DNA of 49,563 nt from an uncultured Ruminococcus sp. (lineage in GTDB: Bacteria; Bacillota; Clostridia; Oscillospirales; Acutalibacteraceae), in NCBI GenBank assembly GCA_902773135.1, contig CACYDP010000140.1:1-49563 (forward strand). Direction: 5' to 3'. Position numbers and translations under genes: made by a program. Below are positions 17,267 to 24,789 of this stretch, one piece after another (position 1 is the first letter of the stretch; each line of letters opens with the position of its first letter). The notes under the pieces are model-generated. The model did not search any database. It saw nothing but the letters and a program-made list of their open reading frames with translations, and had not been told where the DNA came from.

Positions 17267-18082
17267 ATGAATAAGTCAAAAATTCTTGCAGTTGCTCTTT
17301 CAGCTGCTCTCGTAGGTTCTATCGCTGCTGTTGCTGCTACAAGCGTAAGTGCAGCAGGTATCGGCAGCCTTGATGACATCAAAAGCCACAGTGTAGGTGT
17401 TACAGGTTCTTTCAACAACTGGGGCAATGACGGCGATGCTGATATAGCTCTTACTGACGATGACGGTGACGGCGTATTTGAAGGCGTTATCTCCATCGAC
17501 AATGTAACAGAAGATATGATCGTTGAAGCTACAAGCGACGACGGTACAGGCAACCAGGTTACAACAGGTAAAAAGGGTATCACATTCAAAGTTCGTCTTG
17601 ACGGTTCTTGGGATGACAGCTGGGGCGAATATGAACCCCTCTATGTTCGTACATGGAACAGCCAGACAAACTGCTGTGCTGAAGCCGAAGTAGGTCAGTC
17701 AGTTAAAATCACTGTAAAACTCGACACTACTCAGAACTCACCTGATGCTCTTAACGATTCCGAATCCGGTTTCACCGCTGACAGTGATGTTGACTACACA
17801 ATGATTCCTGTATTCTATTCAGTAGAGGCTTCAGCAGCTGCAACTGAATCAAGTGCTGAAGAATCTAAGGAAGAATCCAAGGAAGAATCTAAAGCTGAGT
17901 CAAAGACAGAATCAAAGGCAGAATCAAAGACAGAAACTTCTACTGCTGCACCTGCTTCAACCGCTGATACATCAACACCTGCAACAGGCGACACAACTTC
18001 TGCCGTTGCTCTCGTAGCTGTTGTTCTTGCTTCACTCGGTGCTTCTGTTGTTATGACTAAGAAGGCTTCTGCTAAGGACTAA
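17267..18082 (+). CDS. Exported single-module X25-like surface protein
   Basis: A 271-residue third paralogue of the starch-surface family. The signal peptide is about 1-29 (ends VSA-AG). A single X25-like module (about 38-185) carries GSFNNWG, DDDGDGVFEG and DGSWDDSWGEYEPLYVRT, close to the module of the 14252-15754 protein. A short Glu/Lys/Ser linker with ESKEESKEESK and ESKTESKAESK repeats leads to TPATGDTTSAVAL, a transmembrane helix and a short basic tail. It lacks the CBM25/26-like module. Probably binds starch at the cell surface; this is inferred from the module only. Confidence 0.83.
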   Translation: MNKSKILAVALSAALVGSIAAVAATSVSAAGIGSLDDIKSHSVGVTGSFNNWGNDGDADIALTDDDGDGVFEGVISIDNVTEDMIVEATSDDGTGNQVTTGKKGITFKVRLDGSWDDSWGEYEPLYVRTWNSQTNCCAEAEVGQSVKITVKLDTTQNSPDALNDSESGFTADSDVDYTMIPVFYSVEASAAATESSAEESKEESKEESKAESKTESKAESKTETSTAAPASTADTSTPATGDTTSAVALVAVVLASLGASVVMTKKASAKD

Positions 18083-18141
18083 TTTCCAACAGAACTTATG
18101 ACCGATTTTTAATTTACATAAGTCGGTAAAAACGCAAATTT

Positions 18142-18180
18142 AGCCGATTGACTGTTTGATGCAGTCAATCGGCTTTTTTG
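18142..18180 (+). terminator. Terminator between converging genes
   Basis: AGCCGATTGACTG (18142-18154) pairs perfectly with CAGTCAATCGGCT (18162-18174) and is followed by a T-run on the plus strand. On the minus strand the hairpin is not followed by T, so termination of the large leftward operon here would be weaker. Confidence 0.85.
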
Positions 18181-18215
18181 ATGGATTTATTCATAAAATA
18201 CAAAAACAAACGGAT

Positions 18216-18965
18216 TCAAGTTTCATTCAGTTTTTTAAAAAGATTGATGCAATGCGGATCCCAGCTGACATTTTCCTTTATCTTTTTTGCCGGTACTCCT
18301 GCTATGAGTATCCTTTCCTCATCGAAAGCCCTGGTGACTATACTTCCCCAACCAACAATACTTCCTGAACATATCCGTGTATTTTTTCCTATCTTTACAT
18401 CTTTTCCTACCCATACCCTGTCACCTATCTCAATGTATTTTCCTTCATTGAGTATAGTTCCGTCAGATTCATAGATAGTATGTGCATCTGTACACCATAT
18501 ATCAATTCCCCATGAAAACATCGAATTTTTTCCTATCTCAACATAAGAACCATTGTCCTGCAAATATATCATAGTTCCGTTGAACTGGGTATTCTCCCCG
18601 ATACTTACACGGCACTCATCAGCAGTGCGAAAAACTTCTTTTTCAAGCCAGTCATCAGGACCGCCTCCGATATTGATCTTCAAGCCTTCCATATTTTTTT
18701 CAGGATAATAATTCACTTTCAGCTTGTCAAGCTCAACTGTATTATTGTTTCCGATAACCGAAACGGATATTCCTTTATTCAAAAGTGCATCATCTGCATA
18801 TTCATCGTCCCTGAGCTTTCTTATTACCTGATTTCCTGCACCTTTTATCATTATCTTTGACTGAGACAGAAGCTTTAGCATTTCCTTGTCTGTTGTCGGA
18901 AATACCTGTATTTTTTCTCCGTCAGGATACTCAAAAATGATAGTATTATTCTGTTCAATAAACAT
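18216..18965 (-). CDS. Hexapeptide-repeat acyltransferase, last gene of the NRPS-PKS operon
   Basis: A 249-residue protein whose C-terminal half is a left-handed beta-helix: VSIGENTQFNG, YVEIGKNSMFSWGIDIWCTDAHTIY, KYIEIGDRVWVGKDVKIGKNTRI, GAGSIV-like GWGSIVTRAF and AGVPAKKI. The His of CTDAHTI is the likely catalytic base by comparison with serine and maltose acetyltransferases. The N-terminal 90 residues are unusual and not recognised. Its ATG directly follows the TAA of the upstream NRPS gene. A tailoring or chain-capping acetylation of the product is the likely role. Acceptor and donor are unknown. Confidence 0.8.
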   Translation of the reverse strand: MFIEQNNTIIFEYPDGEKIQVFPTTDKEMLKLLSQSKIMIKGAGNQVIRKLRDDEYADDALLNKGISVSVIGNNNTVELDKLKVNYYPEKNMEGLKINIGGGPDDWLEKEVFRTADECRVSIGENTQFNGTMIYLQDNGSYVEIGKNSMFSWGIDIWCTDAHTIYESDGTILNEGKYIEIGDRVWVGKDVKIGKNTRICSGSIVGWGSIVTRAFDEERILIAGVPAKKIKENVSWDPHCINLFKKLNET

Positions 18966-21900
18966 TTATACCTCCATTGTACCAATGTCATCGAGAATTT
19001 TCTGCCACGTTTCAGTGATGAACGTCATTTCCGCATCGCTGAAAAATTCCTTATCATAGTAGAATCTGTAAACCCGTGCATTTTCATTTATATCTACCAT
19101 CAGCTGCAACTTGGTTGAATTGCTTTCTGCTTTGTTTCTGATATACTCAAATGCACCATATCCGGTAGTATCTCCTGAATCTATAAGATTCAGCACCATA
19201 TCACTGTACACTGTATTAAGTTTCTGCACTATATGATTCTTACGTGCATAATCTTTAAAAGATGTTTTGGTTTGTGAAGAAGCATTCAGCAACGCTTTTT
19301 GAGCAGTATGGAGAGAACTTCTGAAATTCTCTGTATCAGAAGGCATTTTAATGATTATCTTCTTGACAAACATTCCTATCGTATTCTCATAGGCACCACT
19401 TGCACGGTCAGAAGCCGGAGCAGATATCCATATATATTCCTGTTCAGTAAATTCATTGATCAGTCTCGAAAAAAGAACAAGCAACCCTGAGAATAAAGAT
19501 ACATTTTCTGATACACAAAGCTTTTTAAGCTTACTGAACGTATCTTCATGAAATTCATAGTCTTTTTCAAGGCAATTACGGTCAACCGTGAGTTTTTCCG
19601 GCATATATATATCATCTGCCGGTTCAGCATTTTTCAGTTCTTCCCATTCAGGAGCATATTCGTCCCGGATTTCCCAACTTTCACGGATATAGCTGAAATA
19701 ATCACTGCTCTTGTCCTCGGACTGCGGTTTTCCGTAATATCGGTCAAGAATACGCCTGAACAGTATTTCAAACGACTGTTCATCAGATATGATATGATGC
19801 AGGGTTATCATAAAAATACTGCGTCCGTCTGCACACTTGAAAAGTATGAAACGGTAAAGAGGTCCTTTCTCAAGCTTCATAGGCATATCCGCAAGAGAGC
19901 TTATGATATACCCCTCCATACAATTATCAGCAATACGGAATACATTAAGACAATTCTCAGGAATATCATTTTGTATTATCTGTTTCAGCATCTTGCTTTT
20001 GTCAATTCTGAATACTGCACGAAGCAATGGCTCGTCAGCCAATACTGCTCTGATAGCACTGTTCAGCTTTTCATCATCTATATCATTATCAAGTTCAAGC
20101 CTTGCAGAAATAACATATCTTGTATTTTTGTGAAGATCATCGTATATCCACATATCCTGCTGTTCAGGAGAAAGCGGATAGGAATCCTGTATATCCTGTT
20201 TATTGCTGTCTGCTTTTCCGTCAGATACAGTATGATTGATAAGCTTTACCCACTCAGAAAAATATGGAACTTTCAGTATATCTGCAACGCCTGCCTTAAC
20301 TCCGAATTCAGCTCTTATCCTGTTAACAAGCTTTATTACACTTATTGAATTTCCGCCGTTCTGGTAAAGACTTCTGCTTATGTCGTAATTTTCGCTTATC
20401 AGTTCACAGCATATGTGCTCCAGTTTTTTCTCCTCGTCGGTAACTGCAATAACAGAGTGTGACATTTCACACTTGTATTCTCTTAGTTTTTTAATGTCTG
20501 TTTTTCCGTTTGGAGTTATTGGGAACTCATCAAGATGTATGTATCGAGCCGGTCTCATATACTGAGGAAGATTTTCGTTTACATATTTTTCAAGCTCGGA
20601 TTCGGATATATCTCTTTTTGCACTATAAAATGCTGTAATAAGATCATTTTTTCCGGCTGTTACCACAACACAGCGTTCTATCGCTTCAATGTCCATAAGG
20701 ATATTCGCTATGCCTTCAAGCTCAACACGTTTTCCGTTTATCTCAATCTGCCAATCTTTTCTGCCGCCGAAAGCTATTTCACCGTCAGGCATATACCATC
20801 CAAGGTCACCTGTTTTATACCAACGCTCACCGTCTATCATAACGAATTTCTCATTAGTCATTTCCTGCATATTATGATAGCCCACAGCAAGACTGATACC
20901 GCTTGCATACATCTCTCCGACTTTTCCGCATGGACAATTCTGATAGAATTCGTCAAATATCCTGTACTTTACACCTTTTAACGGGTGTCCGTAAGGAATG
21001 ATAGTACTGTTAATATCACTGTCAGTGACTCGATGCCATATACTCCATACTGTGGTTTCAGCCGGACCGCCAAGACTGTAAATATACTCAGGAGCAAGGA
21101 TATTCTTTATTCTTCCTGCAAGATTAGGTGAAAAGACCTCTCCTCCAAGCATTACCACCTTGAATTGTCCTTTTATCACATCAAGGTCAGTTCCTTGTGT
21201 CATCAGCATTTCCATAACAGAGGGACTTCCATTCCATATATTGACATTATGCTCCTTTATCAGCTTCAGCCACACAGACGGGTCTTTTTCCTCGTCTTTT
21301 CCCTCAGGGATAACTACCGTTCCGCCTGCTGAAATAATACCAACATTATCATATACGGACATATCATGACAAAGATTTGTCACAGCGATACATCTGTCAT
21401 TTTCGTTGATATCAAATTCTGCCTTAGTCTGCAAAATACAATTGACAAGACCTTCTTCATTGAGCATTATTGCTTTCGGAGTGCCTGTCGTTCCCGAACT
21501 GTGTATACAATAGCACTCCGGACAGCGTCCGTCAACTATAAAAATATCGTCGCCGTATTCTTTTCCGCAGGATATTTCAGATGCGTCTATAACTGGAATA
21601 TCTGTCATATTCCGCCATTTTTCAGTCAGAGCGTGTTCTGTTACAATGCATGATATATGAATATTCCTGAACATTTTCAGGAGCTGTTTATCACTGTTTT
21701 CTTTCTCAACAGGAACAAACGTCATATTGTTGATCAGACAAGCCACTTCGACAGCAGGCTGTTTCCAGCCTTTTTCAAGAAGTATGCCTACTCTTGTATG
21801 TTTATCACTGCCGCATCTGCTTATTATCTCGTCACGCAAAGCACCTGCATAGTTTTGAAGCTGTTTGTATGTCAGAGTCTTATGACTGCTTATGACAGCC

Positions 21901-22490
21901 GGATCCTCTCTGCGTTTCTGAAAAGTTTCTTTCATGAGCGAGCCAAAATGATCAGTTATCTCAACCTCGTAAAAAGGCTGCTCTGATACAGCTTTCTCGT
22001 CATCATCAAGCGGAACATGGTATATATCGTTCCAGCTGTCAGGATCAGCCGCAAACTGCTTAATAAGTCCGATAAATGTGTCCGCGATCTTATTGATCGT
22101 ATCGGTGCTGATTTTCTCCTCGATATAGTCCATTGTAAGGAGTACAGAATCCTGTGTATACATTAGTATCGAATCAAGCCAAACCTGACTTGTATGAGTT
22201 TTGCTGTATACCTTTTCAAGTTTCTGCGAACTTTTATATGGTATATCAAGAGTACTTGTAAGCACTATCGGAGCTATAAGTGCTCCCTCACGCAGTTTCT
22301 GCAATTCCTGAACGACCTCTATACCGGTAAAAGTACGATTTTCAATAAGCTCAAAAAGTCTGTCCTGAACTTCATACGCACAATCCATAAAGCTTTCATT
22401 TTTTCTTTCAGTCCAGTCATATATCAGAAAATCAGAGTATTCTCCTATGGTATACATCATATCCGGCACTTTCGGATCTCGTGCTGCCAT
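18966..22490 (-). CDS. NRPS Cy(C-terminal part)-A-PCP-C, downstream part of a frameshifted gene
   Basis: Non-ribosomal peptide synthetase of 1174 residues in this frame. Residues 1-165 are the rest of a heterocyclization (Cy) domain (SQVWLDS matches the Cy hallmark). The A domain (about 180-675) has SSGTTGTPKA, YKTGDLGW, GRKDWQIEINGKRVE and Lys663 in PNGKTD. Pocket residues read D-M-Y-N-M-G-L-V-W, partly like the cysteine code. The PCP serine is in GGNSIS (about 712-716). A full condensation domain ends the protein (about 770-1174), with LHHIISDEQS, so the usual HHxxxDG has Glu for Gly. The frame has no SD before its first ATG. It continues the upstream fragment at 22457-23308 after a one-base shift near 22586-22600. 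No thioesterase follows in-line. Confidence 0.88.
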   Translation of the reverse strand: MAARDPKVPDMMYTIGEYSDFLIYDWTERKNESFMDCAYEVQDRLFELIENRTFTGIEVVQELQKLREGALIAPIVLTSTLDIPYKSSQKLEKVYSKTHTSQVWLDSILMYTQDSVLLTMDYIEEKISTDTINKIADTFIGLIKQFAADPDSWNDIYHVPLDDDEKAVSEQPFYEVEITDHFGSLMKETFQKRREDPAVISSHKTLTYKQLQNYAGALRDEIISRCGSDKHTRVGILLEKGWKQPAVEVACLINNMTFVPVEKENSDKQLLKMFRNIHISCIVTEHALTEKWRNMTDIPVIDASEISCGKEYGDDIFIVDGRCPECYCIHSSGTTGTPKAIMLNEEGLVNCILQTKAEFDINENDRCIAVTNLCHDMSVYDNVGIISAGGTVVIPEGKDEEKDPSVWLKLIKEHNVNIWNGSPSVMEMLMTQGTDLDVIKGQFKVVMLGGEVFSPNLAGRIKNILAPEYIYSLGGPAETTVWSIWHRVTDSDINSTIIPYGHPLKGVKYRIFDEFYQNCPCGKVGEMYASGISLAVGYHNMQEMTNEKFVMIDGERWYKTGDLGWYMPDGEIAFGGRKDWQIEINGKRVELEGIANILMDIEAIERCVVVTAGKNDLITAFYSAKRDISESELEKYVNENLPQYMRPARYIHLDEFPITPNGKTDIKKLREYKCEMSHSVIAVTDEEKKLEHICCELISENYDISRSLYQNGGNSISVIKLVNRIRAEFGVKAGVADILKVPYFSEWVKLINHTVSDGKADSNKQDIQDSYPLSPEQQDMWIYDDLHKNTRYVISARLELDNDIDDEKLNSAIRAVLADEPLLRAVFRIDKSKMLKQIIQNDIPENCLNVFRIADNCMEGYIISSLADMPMKLEKGPLYRFILFKCADGRSIFMITLHHIISDEQSFEILFRRILDRYYGKPQSEDKSSDYFSYIRESWEIRDEYAPEWEELKNAEPADDIYMPEKLTVDRNCLEKDYEFHEDTFSKLKKLCVSENVSLFSGLLVLFSRLINEFTEQEYIWISAPASDRASGAYENTIGMFVKKIIIKMPSDTENFRSSLHTAQKALLNASSQTKTSFKDYARKNHIVQKLNTVYSDMVLNLIDSGDTTGYGAFEYIRNKAESNSTKLQLMVDINENARVYRFYYDKEFFSDAEMTFITETWQKILDDIGTMEV

Positions 22491-23308
22491 AGGTATATTA
22501 AGCAGAAATGGATTTTCACTGCTGTATTTTGATATAGCTTTGCCGTATGCTGTAAGAAAAACTGCAAATGATGACAGATGTCTTGAAAAACCATTTTTTT
22601 CAGAGATTCATACTCATCCTTTGAGAATGATCTTGTTATCTGTCTGCTCGTTTCCGTGAGCTTTTCGGGAGTGTTCCTCGACCTCAGATCAGGAGCTTCC
22701 GGAAAAGTTTTTATCTGATCGAGCCAGAATTTTTTACATTCAGCATATTTTTCGGAGTTTTTACGCTTATTGATGTCTTCAACGTAATTTCTATACGAAT
22801 AGCTGAGTTTTATAGGTTCATTTCTGTTGCCGCAGTAAAACTCATCAAGCTCACATATCAGCATTTCGTGACTCCAGCCGTCTGCAATGATACCGTCATG
22901 GTACATATGTATGATGGCTGTATTGTCCGAAAACAATGTAACCTCAAAATATATCAGCGGAGGCTTTTCAAGATCAAAGCTTACAGAAAAAATCTCACAA
23001 CGTTTTTTTTCGATGTAGTCCTTAGCTTCTTTTTCTGTGATATTCAGTTTATTCAGCTTTATTTCTTCAATACCGCAGTCGATAATCTCCTGTGTACCGT
23101 CCTGATATATTGCACACCTTAACATCTCATTACTTTCAACAAGCATATCAACTGCTTTTTTGAATTTTTCGTGGTCGTAGTCACTGCACCTCAGTTCAGA
23201 ATAGGCTCTGATAGGATCTCCGCCCATTTCCATACCGTCAAGTCTTCCTATCAGATAAGTCATCTGCATATCTCCGACCGGAAAACGATCATTATTATCT
23301 GTCCGCAT
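22457..23308 (-). pseudogene. NRPS N-terminal part of a Cy domain, truncated by frameshift (or sequencing error)
   Basis: Starts at ATG 23308 (GGGCGG upstream), overlapping the thioesterase end by 14 bases; a GTG at 23341 is a less likely start. The product begins with a Cy domain: a start like FPVGDMQMTYLIGR, and the intact DxxxxDxxS motif at Asp138, Asp143 and Ser146 (HDGIIADGWS). After residue 240 (SLKKMVF) the frame loses homology and stops. The next frame continues with SSFAVFLTAYGKAI and NPFLLNIP, matching MVLLTAYSQTL and SFLINLP in the partner Cy domain at 24790-28158. Adding one base in the A7/T5 tract region (22586-22600) restores one protein of about 1446 residues. Error, mutation or recoding cannot be told apart here. 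Confidence 0.8.
22586..22600 (-). other. Frameshift site in homopolymers
   Basis: On the minus strand the sequence is CTG-AAA-AAA-ATG-GTT-TTT-CAA. One base is missing for the two NRPS frames to join. The seven A and five T are the natural places for an indel or for -1 ribosomal slippage. Confidence 0.75.
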
Positions 23309-24074
23309 TTTTACCGCCCTTCTGCTTGTTGATTTCTGCACGTATTATGTCAACTATTTCTTTAGTATGGTCCTGAGGAAAAAAGTGTCCACCGACAAAT
23401 TTTTCGATCCTACAATCAGAAGAAGTATATTTTTTCCATGTCTTGCAATCTTCTTCCGAAACCTTTGTGTCAAAACTGCCACGTAATACAAGTATACTGC
23501 AATCAACCTCAATCTCAGGCTTTTTGCAGTATGTTTCGCATACATGAAAATCGCTCCTTACTATCGGAAAGTAGTAATCGCAGAAATCCTGCGAGTCAAG
23601 CAATTCATCATCTATCTGCCCATAATCGTTCAATATATACTTTATATCATCGTCTGATATGTTAAGAACGCTTTGTCCGGTGAATTGTATCTCAGGATAC
23701 ATAGGAGCTCCGCAGGCTGAAACCACAAGCAATTCCGGACTAAGACCGTATTTTTCTTTGAGCTGGAATACTGTTTCATAAGCTATCATAGCTCCCATAC
23801 TGTGTCCGAATATGATAAAGGGCATATCAAACAGCTCGGTATTCTCACTGATGAAACTTTCGGCAAGTTCTTCTATCGTGTCGGGCATATCCTCGTTTCT
23901 GCGTCGGTTTCTCTGTGGAAGCTGAACTGCACAAAGCTCCATACCCTCATCACAATACTGTTCCCACGAAGAAAACCAGGACGCATTTCCAGCAGCATAG
24001 TGAAAACATATAAGTCTTACAGTTGCATCAGGCTTCTCATGATGCTGAAACAGCCATTTATTCGTTGCGACCAT
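23295..24074 (-). CDS. Type II thioesterase (GrsT/YbtT-like)
   Basis: An alpha/beta hydrolase of 259 residues that removes wrong or stalled acyl groups from carrier proteins. It has the family's CFHYAAGNASWFSSW start, LPQRNRR for the usual LPGR, the nucleophile Ser92 in FGHSMGAM, an RGSFD segment near the acid, and GGHFF with the C-terminal His. Its ATG lies inside the end of the SagB-type oxidase gene (17-base overlap) with GGAGG before it. It is the only thioesterase in the cluster, so it may also take part in product release. Confidence 0.92.
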   Translation of the reverse strand: MVATNKWLFQHHEKPDATVRLICFHYAAGNASWFSSWEQYCDEGMELCAVQLPQRNRRRNEDMPDTIEELAESFISENTELFDMPFIIFGHSMGAMIAYETVFQLKEKYGLSPELLVVSACGAPMYPEIQFTGQSVLNISDDDIKYILNDYGQIDDELLDSQDFCDYYFPIVRSDFHVCETYCKKPEIEVDCSILVLRGSFDTKVSEEDCKTWKKYTSSDCRIEKFVGGHFFPQDHTKEIVDIIRAEINKQKGGKNADR

Positions 24075-24786
24075 TGAAATTTCCTGCCTCCATACAGCTC
24101 AGATATATCATATTATCAGATAATCCGAAATAATTTCTTATTGAGGTAAAATTCATATCCCCTATTATGCACGTACCTATGCCATTTTCTTCGCAGGCTG
24201 CCGTAAGATACCCCAGCATTATTCCCGAGTCAACTATCCCATAGTACAAGCCCATACCGTTATATTTCGGCATTGAACGTTCAGCATCATAAACAAGATA
24301 AACAGAAAATGCCGATGAGGAAAAAATATCCCTGTTTCCGAAATAATGGGCTTTTGCCGGTAATTTTTCTGCTGATACAGACATAAGCTCATTTTGCAAC
24401 GGAAGATAAAGGTATATACCACTCCCGATACCTTCCACCATACCCTCTTTGACATAGATATATACATCTACCGGATATAGTCCTCCTGCACTTGGGTATG
24501 AAAAACGTATATTGCCGTCTTTTTCATAAGCTCTGAGGCACGACAGCACTGCTGATAGTTTTTCAAAGCTTACAGGCTGTTCAGAAAACTTTCGTACAGT
24601 CCGTCTGTTTGACATTTTAGCTGTATCTTTAAGCGGAAATCCGTTTTTATCTGAATGTCGTCTTACAGAAGCATTTACAAATCTGTTTGCTGCTTCGACA
24701 TCATACATCATATCCTCCTGCCAATCAGGGAGTTTTTTCGCTGTCTCGTCAAACTTATCGAAAACATCGTTTATTCTGTCTATCAT
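24058..24786 (-). CDS. SagB-type nitroreductase-fold oxidase (thiazoline dehydrogenase candidate)
   Basis: An FMN enzyme of 242 residues. The FMN-binding RRTVRKFSEQP segment (about 61-71), YPSAGGLYPVDVYIYV (about 98-113), GLYYGIVDSGIMLGYL (about 180-195) and GIGTCIIGD (about 203-211) are characteristic of the SagB-type dehydrogenases. These oxidise thiazolines or oxazolines to thiazoles or oxazoles in azoline peptides and, as Ox domains, in NRPS lines such as epothilone and bleomycin. Placed between two Cy-containing synthetases, it probably oxidises one or both thiazoline rings. It is stand-alone rather than in-line, and the N-terminal 55 residues are not recognised. Confidence 0.87.
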   Translation of the reverse strand: MIDRINDVFDKFDETAKKLPDWQEDMMYDVEAANRFVNASVRRHSDKNGFPLKDTAKMSNRRTVRKFSEQPVSFEKLSAVLSCLRAYEKDGNIRFSYPSAGGLYPVDVYIYVKEGMVEGIGSGIYLYLPLQNELMSVSAEKLPAKAHYFGNRDIFSSSAFSVYLVYDAERSMPKYNGMGLYYGIVDSGIMLGYLTAACEENGIGTCIIGDMNFTSIRNYFGLSDNMIYLSCMEAGNFNGRNE

Positions 24787-24789
24787 CTA

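Noticed and set aside
12083-18082. LPXTG sorting signals on the surface proteins
   Set aside because: The residues before the helix are VTTGD or TPATGD; no LPxTG is present, so only a degenerate resemblance was recorded.
18216-18965. Acyltransferase considered a pair with the one at 3467-4120
   Set aside because: Both have hexapeptide repeats, but the N-terminal parts are unrelated and they sit in different operons.
24058-24786. SagB homologue considered as a sign of a RiPP azole (TOMM) cluster
   Set aside because: No cyclodehydratase, YcaO protein or precursor peptide is present. The Cy-type NRPS domains explain azoline formation.
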